Source of the DNA: Gammaproteobacteria bacterium
GTDB taxonomy: Bacteria; Pseudomonadota; Gammaproteobacteria; SZUA-229
Assembly: GCA_029882395.1 (NCBI GenBank)
Contig: JAOUKT010000004.1
Coordinates: forward strand, 1-64,000
Direction: 5' to 3'
DNA length: 64,000 nucleotides
In this document: piece by piece, positions 59,665 through 64,000 of the stretch
Layout: each line of letters begins with the position of its first letter
Numbering within the stretch: the stretch's first letter is position 1
Notes under the pieces: generated by a model
Seen by the model: the letters and a program-made list of their open reading frames with translations, nothing else
Told to the model about the DNA's origin: nothing
The model's database searches: none
Made by a program: the position numbers and the translations under genes

Positions 59665-61458
59665 ATGCGTAAAAATGCTATTAAGAAGCTGATAATGGTT
59701 GCAACTGTTATCTTAAGCACCCTGGCGGGTGCCCAGACCGCGCACGCAGAAAGCGTTTTTCAACCCCGAATTGTCGGTGGCAACCCGTCATCCGAAGCAC
59801 AATGGCCCTGGATGGTTTTATTGTCTTCTTCAAATCAGTCAAATGGCTCAAATCCACCACCTCCTGTTAACTCAGGTGATCCTATTTTATATCCTGGCAT
59901 CCCGCATTTCTTTTGTGGCGCCTCCTTAATTTCAGAGCAGTGGGTATTGACGGCCGCCCATTGCGTGGTTGGAAAAGAGATAGGTGGTGTTTTTGCTTTT
60001 GTGGGTGAACATGATCTATTAACAGCCGATATTCCAGCCACGGCGATCAGCCAAATCATCGTGCACCCCGAGTATGACGAGGCGACATCAGATAATGATA
60101 TCGCGTTGCTGAAGCTGGCTACTCCTGCGTCAGGTGTGCCGACTTTATCATTTATTGATGTCCATTCCGCACCGGCATTAATCGTTGATAATAATGTCAC
60201 TGCTATCGGCTGGGGCGGGGTAATAGCACAAGACCCTTATGCTCCTTCTACTCAGAGTTACCCCAATATCTTGCGTGATGTGGCGATGCCATATGTTTCA
60301 AATGCGACCTGCAATGCCGCTGGCAATCTGACATCTGGGCAGATAACCGATAACATGATGTGTGCGGGTCTGCCTGTGGGTGGTGTGGATTCCTGTCAGG
60401 GTGACAGTGGCGGTCCTTTAATTTTTGAAAACGGTACCGGCAACTGGGTGCAGGCCGGCATCGTCAGCTGGGGTTACGGTTGTGCCGATGCCAATGCGTA
60501 CGGGGTTTATACACGCGTTGAGAGCTATAGTGACTGGGTGACCTTAACTACCAGTGACATTACCATAGAGCCTGTTGCAAAAGTGGGTACCTGGCTAACA
60601 GGTTTAAACGGCCATTATGATTATGTGATCGAGAGTAGTGTTTCAAGCGCGGCCTTTGGTATTTCCAGTATTAGCCTCAGTGGCACTGACTTTACGATTG
60701 CGGCTGACAGCTGTAGCGGTACCACCATAGCCCCTGGTGCCACATGTACTGTGAGCCTTGGTTTTCTGGCTGGGCCGTTAGGCAGTTCATCAGAGACGCT
60801 ATCTATCGATATGACCGGTACCGCATTGGCCACAGGTTCGATTTCCATACCTGTGACCTCAAGTGTGGTGAATGCCTCTGTTTTTTCAAATGTTGAAGCC
60901 GATAACACAATACAATGGGCTTTAGCGGGTACTCAAAGCTGGTCAGAGGTGCAGGCAACCAATGATGGGTTTTATACATTCCAGTCTGGTGTCATAAACG
61001 ATAGCCAGCAAAGCAGTTTATTTGCTTATGTGAATGTGGCACCAGGCAATGCAGCAAGAAATGTGTATTTTGACTGGAAGGTCTGCTCGGAGCAAACCTA
61101 TGATTTTCTGGAATTATGGGTGAATAATAAAAAGATTGATGCCCGTTCAGGCGATGCTGGCTGGGCTCATAAAACAGTCACATTATCCGGTGAAGGTGAT
61201 CACGTTATTGAGTGGCGATATAACAAAGATTATATTGCAAGTTATGGCGCCGATGCTGGCTGGGTCGCTAACATTGCACTGGATACAGCGTCTGTAAATC
61301 CGTTACCTGTTCACAATACAGCGTGTGTGCCGCCGCCGGTTACTGAGCCATCGCCATCAACTCCATCAAGCAGTGGCAGCGCGGCGATTTCGCCATGGAC
61401 ATATCTGATAGTCGGCATGCCGCTTTTGATGCGTCGTCGTCTTAACAGGGCATCATAA
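59665..61458 (+). CDS. Exported trypsin-like serine protease with C-terminal anchor
   Basis: A 597-residue protein from the ATG at 59665 (AGGAAAGGA upstream). A signal peptide ends near AQTAHA; a trypsin domain begins RIVGG with catalytic His99 (LTAAHC), Asp145 (NDIALLKL) and Ser248 (CQGDSGGPL). Beta-rich domains follow: one with GTDFTIAADSCSGTTIAPGATCTVSL resemblance (cysteine-linked, in two parts) and one with WKVCSEQTYDFLELWVNN. The C-terminus has a Ser/Pro linker, a hydrophobic helix (AAISPWTYLIVGMPLLM) and RRRLNR, like GlyGly-CTERM sorted proteins but without a clear GG. It is probably secreted or surface-held. Confidence 0.87.
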   Translation: MRKNAIKKLIMVATVILSTLAGAQTAHAESVFQPRIVGGNPSSEAQWPWMVLLSSSNQSNGSNPPPPVNSGDPILYPGIPHFFCGASLISEQWVLTAAHCVVGKEIGGVFAFVGEHDLLTADIPATAISQIIVHPEYDEATSDNDIALLKLATPASGVPTLSFIDVHSAPALIVDNNVTAIGWGGVIAQDPYAPSTQSYPNILRDVAMPYVSNATCNAAGNLTSGQITDNMMCAGLPVGGVDSCQGDSGGPLIFENGTGNWVQAGIVSWGYGCADANAYGVYTRVESYSDWVTLTTSDITIEPVAKVGTWLTGLNGHYDYVIESSVSSAAFGISSISLSGTDFTIAADSCSGTTIAPGATCTVSLGFLAGPLGSSSETLSIDMTGTALATGSISIPVTSSVVNASVFSNVEADNTIQWALAGTQSWSEVQATNDGFYTFQSGVINDSQQSSLFAYVNVAPGNAARNVYFDWKVCSEQTYDFLELWVNNKKIDARSGDAGWAHKTVTLSGEGDHVIEWRYNKDYIASYGADAGWVANIALDTASVNPLPVHNTACVPPPVTEPSPSTPSSSGSAAISPWTYLIVGMPLLMRRRLNRAS

Positions 61459-61472
61459 GCCATGATGAAACG

Positions 61473-61500
61473 GCCAGATCTGTGTATCTCGAGATCTGGC
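61473..61500. terminator. Hairpin between the convergent protease and pyrC' genes
   Basis: GCCAGATCT and AGATCTGGC form a 9-bp perfect stem around a 10-nt loop in the 48-bp convergent gap. No T-run follows on either side, so it is at best a weak bidirectional terminator. Confidence 0.5.
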
Positions 61501-61506
61501 TGCTTA

Positions 61507-62793
61507 TTACCTGATCAGTTGTCCGTTAATAATCGTATGCGCTAGCTGGTGCTGAAAATGCCAGCCTAAAAACGGCGTGTTTTTACCCTGACTTTTCATT
61601 GTTTCTGCTTCCAGAGTCCAGTCTTTGTCCGGGTTGATGATCGCCAGGTCGGCGACGGCACCAATCGACAAATGACCTTTATCAATGCCCAGTATTTTTC
61701 CGGGTGCAATAGTCAGTGAGGTCACAGCTTGCTGCCAGCTTAAAATGTTTTCCGAGACCAGTTTTAATGTCAGCGGTAACAAGGTTTCAAGACCCGATAT
61801 GCCCGGTTCAGTCGCCGGGAACGGGTGAAGCTTGGCGTCTTCTTCATGGGGCTGATGATCGGAACATATCGCCTGCACTATACCGTTTGCGACGGCGTAT
61901 CGGAGTGCATCACGATCGCGCAATTCACGAAAGGGCGGCAAGACATGGCAGTGACTGTTATAAGTGCTAAGGTCCATTTCGGTTAAAAACAGCTGATGGA
62001 TAGCAACATCAGCGGTGACTTTCAATCCCTGTTTTTGTGCCTGCTCAATCAAGCCGATACTGCGGGCGGAAGAAATGCGGCCAAAGTGAACGCGTGCGCC
62101 TATCTCTGCAATTAATTCAAGGTCACGGGCTATAACGGTGCTTTCGGCCGCATCGGGAATGCCGGGCAAGCCAAGCCGGGTAGCGACGGCACCTTCATGG
62201 GCGCAACCGTGGTTGCTCAAATAAGGGTCGTTGGGTTCAATGAATACCGTCAAGTCATGTGAGCTGGCGTATTCCAGCGCACGGCGGAGTACCAGCGTGT
62301 TAGTGATTGGGCGGCTGGCATTGGAAATGCCAACACAGCCAGCGGCTTTAAGAGCTGCCATTTCACTCAGGTGTTCGCCCTTTAGTTTAGAGGTCATCGC
62401 GCCAAGACAAACAATGTGGCTATGGGCGGCATTTTTTACGCCGTGATTGATCAGGTCAACAACGGCTTTTTCATCTATCACCGGGTCGGTATCAGGCGGG
62501 CAGCATAATGTTGTGATGCCGGCCTTTGATGCTGCAATCGTTTCTGTTTTGATGGTGGCTTTGTGTTCCAGACCGGGTTCACGCACCCGCGCACAGAGAT
62601 CGATGATGCCGGGCATGACGATCAGTCCGCGGGCATCGATCTCTTCAGCGGCGGCAGTTTTTGACTGTTCGATATGATCATCGATAGCGATAACCCGCCC
62701 GTTCTCCAGATAAATATCCTTAACCGCGTCCAGTTGATTGGCAGGGTCTATCAGCCGGCCTTGTTTAATCAGGATGCCTGATGGCTGATTCAT
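61507..62793 (-). CDS. pyrC': Dihydroorotase-like protein PyrC' (predicted non-catalytic)
   Basis: A 428-residue amidohydrolase-fold protein. Active dihydroorotases have a metal-binding HxH before REPG; here that position reads [10 protein letters not shown], so the two histidines are replaced by Cys67 and Arg69. Later parts such as [11 protein letters not shown] are kept. It overlaps pyrB by 4 bp, the arrangement of Pseudomonas pyrB-pyrC', where the dihydroorotase-like chain is inactive but required for assembly of aspartate carbamoyltransferase. A true dihydroorotase should be encoded elsewhere. Confidence 0.9.
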   Translation of the reverse strand: MNQPSGILIKQGRLIDPANQLDAVKDIYLENGRVIAIDDHIEQSKTAAAEEIDARGLIVMPGIIDLCARVREPGLEHKATIKTETIAASKAGITTLCCPPDTDPVIDEKAVVDLINHGVKNAAHSHIVCLGAMTSKLKGEHLSEMAALKAAGCVGISNASRPITNTLVLRRALEYASSHDLTVFIEPNDPYLSNHGCAHEGAVATRLGLPGIPDAAESTVIARDLELIAEIGARVHFGRISSARSIGLIEQAQKQGLKVTADVAIHQLFLTEMDLSTYNSHCHVLPPFRELRDRDALRYAVANGIVQAICSDHQPHEEDAKLHPFPATEPGISGLETLLPLTLKLVSENILSWQQAVTSLTIAPGKILGIDKGHLSIGAVADLAIINPDKDWTLEAETMKSQGKNTPFLGWHFQHQLAHTIINGQLIR

Positions 62794-63815
62794 TTGTCGT
62801 CTCCCGTCTGCTGGGCGCTGGTGCCTAATGTCATCGACATTACGGCCATGCGAACGGCGATGCCATTGCTGACCTGATCTAAAATAACGGATTGCATGCC
62901 ATCAGCAACGCAGGATTCAATTTCAACACCACGGTTGATCGGGCCGGGGTGCATGACAATGGCATCGGGTTTGGCATATTTTAAGGTTTCACTGGTCAGG
63001 CCGTACTGCTGATAATATTCCAGCTCGCTCGGTAACATCGCTCCCTGCATGCGTTCTTTTTGCAGTCGCAGCATAATCACCACATCTGCATCGGCTATGC
63101 CTTGCTGTAAATTGTAGTGAACGTTTACGCCCAGTTTTTCGATGTCGGCAGGTAGCAAGGTGCGCGGAGCGACGACTCTGATGTCACCTATATTGAGTGT
63201 GTTCAATGCATGGATCTGTGAGCGTGCAACCCGAGAATGTAAAATATCACCAACAATCGCGACTCGCAGAGCGCTGAAGTCATGGCCTTTATTTTGACGG
63301 ATAGTGAGCATGTCGAGCATGGCCTGGGTTGGGTGAGCATGGCGGCCATCTCCGGCATTGAGTACGCTGATATAGGGCGCAACATGGCGAGCTGCAAAAT
63401 GCGCCGCACCGGAGTCCTGATGGCGAATCACGAACATGTCGGTTTGCATGGCCTGAAGGTTGTAGAGTGTGTCGAGAAGAGACTCGCCTTTGCTGGTTGC
63501 CGAGGTGCTGATATTGATATTTAAAACATCGGCAGACAGGCGTTTAGCAGCGAGCTCAAAAGTGGTGCGGGTTCGCGTGCTGGCTTCAAAAAACAGGTTG
63601 GTAATGGTTTTGCCGCGCAACAGCGGCACCTTTTTTACAGTGCGCTTATTAACGCTGGTGAAGTTTTCGGCGGTATCCAGAATTTCGGTCAGGATTTCGC
63701 TGCCCAGACCCTCAATCGTCAGGAAATGTTTTAAACGTCCATTTTCATCCAGCTGGATATTCCAGTGGTCCTGACCCAGTAGAGGATTGGTTGCGCGGGC
63801 GTTTTTATTAACCAT
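62790..63815 (-). CDS. pyrB: Aspartate carbamoyltransferase catalytic chain
   Basis: A 341-residue ATCase with the carbamoyl-phosphate motif [19 protein letters not shown], the [13 protein letters not shown] loop, [18 protein letters not shown] and [12 protein letters not shown]. An N-terminal extension of about 20 residues is present as in the Pseudomonas-type enzyme, where it takes part in nucleotide control. No pyrI regulatory gene is adjacent. It overlaps pyrC' by 4 bp and follows pyrR by 18 bp. Confidence 0.96.
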   Translation of the reverse strand: MVNKNARATNPLLGQDHWNIQLDENGRLKHFLTIEGLGSEILTEILDTAENFTSVNKRTVKKVPLLRGKTITNLFFEASTRTRTTFELAAKRLSADVLNINISTSATSKGESLLDTLYNLQAMQTDMFVIRHQDSGAAHFAARHVAPYISVLNAGDGRHAHPTQAMLDMLTIRQNKGHDFSALRVAIVGDILHSRVARSQIHALNTLNIGDIRVVAPRTLLPADIEKLGVNVHYNLQQGIADADVVIMLRLQKERMQGAMLPSELEYYQQYGLTSETLKYAKPDAIVMHPGPINRGVEIESCVADGMQSVILDQVSNGIAVRMAVMSMTLGTSAQQTGDDK

Positions 63816-63833
63816 GTTTGAATTGTGTCTCGC

Positions 63834-64000
63834 TTAGTCCAGGGTAACGTGTTTGATATCAAATGCCAGTGGTTCGGGGCCGGTTAATTTGACTTGTTCA
63901 TCATCTCTTAATGTTAATTGTTGACCGACAATATCCGCTCGAATGGGCAGCTCGCGCCCGTCTCGTTCCAGCAGGCAAACCAGAGTGATTGAAGCCGGAC
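63834..64000 (-). CDS. pyrR: PyrR bifunctional regulator/uracil phosphoribosyltransferase (C-terminal part)
   Basis: Only about 54 C-terminal residues lie in the window; the gene continues beyond the right edge. The visible part has [20 protein letters not shown], then [17 protein letters not shown], which matches the PyrR end (usually RGGRELPI.AD.VGK). PyrR in Gram-positive bacteria attenuates pyr operons; in Pseudomonas pyrR-pyrB-pyrC' it is a putative regulator. The order here is the same. Confidence 0.82.
   Translation of the reverse strand, partial: PASITLVCLLERDGRELPIRADIVGQQLTLRDDEQVKLTGPEPLAFDIKHVTLD

Overview
This is a 64 kb chromosomal window from a free-living, aerobic, Gram-negative gammaproteobacterium of moderate GC content. 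Supporting signs are outer-membrane proteins, a lipid A acyltransferase-like protein, the Tat system, ubiquinone synthesis, oxygen-dependent HemF, a Pseudomonas-style pyrR-pyrB-pyrC' cluster, the dprA/topA/tsaC/hemF and def/fmt/rsmB/trkA blocks, and many c-di-GMP enzymes. The gene set is compatible with a Thiotrichales/Methylophaga-like lineage, but that placement is an inference. I see no IS element, prophage, CRISPR array, rRNA or tRNA; it looks like core genome.

Layout. 1-9.9 kb: 3' part of hemW, an HDOD protein, a DUF3570/DUF4266 pair divergent from a QseBC-type two-component system, a REC-REC-GGDEF cyclase, two small proteins, ampG and xthA. 10-16 kb: hybrid histidine kinase, comF, a membrane protein coupled to bioB, bioF, and an outer-membrane barrel protein with a clear terminator. 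16-31 kb: GGDEF-EAL protein, MazG-like pyrophosphohydrolase, radC, coaBC-dut-algC-argB, a TauE-type permease, pyrE, ubiA, glutathione reductase with a gamma-carbonic anhydrase, and small exported proteins. 30.5-40.5 kb, minus strand: LysM lipoprotein, dprA, smg, topA, tsaC, hemF, a HopJ-family gene, a homologue of eukaryotic N-terminal glutamine amidase NTAQ1, hemB and aroE. 40.6-49 kb, plus strand: def-fmt-rsmB, mgtC-like, trkA-trkH, a methyltransferase and a lipid A acyltransferase-like gene. 49-52.5 kb: a DUF3859-like gene, ttcA, a non-coding interval, pip and dtd. 52.6-59.1 kb: hisBHAFIE, tatABC and a DUF484-GGDEF cyclase. 59.1-64 kb: a non-coding interval, an exported trypsin-like protease, then pyrC', pyrB and the end of pyrR.

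Most notable. The non-coding interval at 50.46-51.04 kb reads as two tandem minus-strand regulatory RNAs of the CsrB/RsmY/RsmZ type. One is about 199 nt with twelve GGA motifs; the other is about 114 nt with four exposed GGA motifs and a fifth in its terminator stem. Each has a Rho-independent terminator with GGA in the loop, a sigma70-like -10 box, and a GacA-type inverted repeat 65-66 bp upstream of that box. A second interval (59.14-59.35 kb) holds an orphan minus-strand terminator, a TATAAA box and a CTAGG operator array, which together suggest another regulated small RNA. Other points of interest are the NTAQ1 homologue translationally coupled to a HopJ-family gene, a dihydroorotase-like PyrC' that has lost its metal-binding HxH, and a 29-codon ORF built from a 9-bp tandem repeat.
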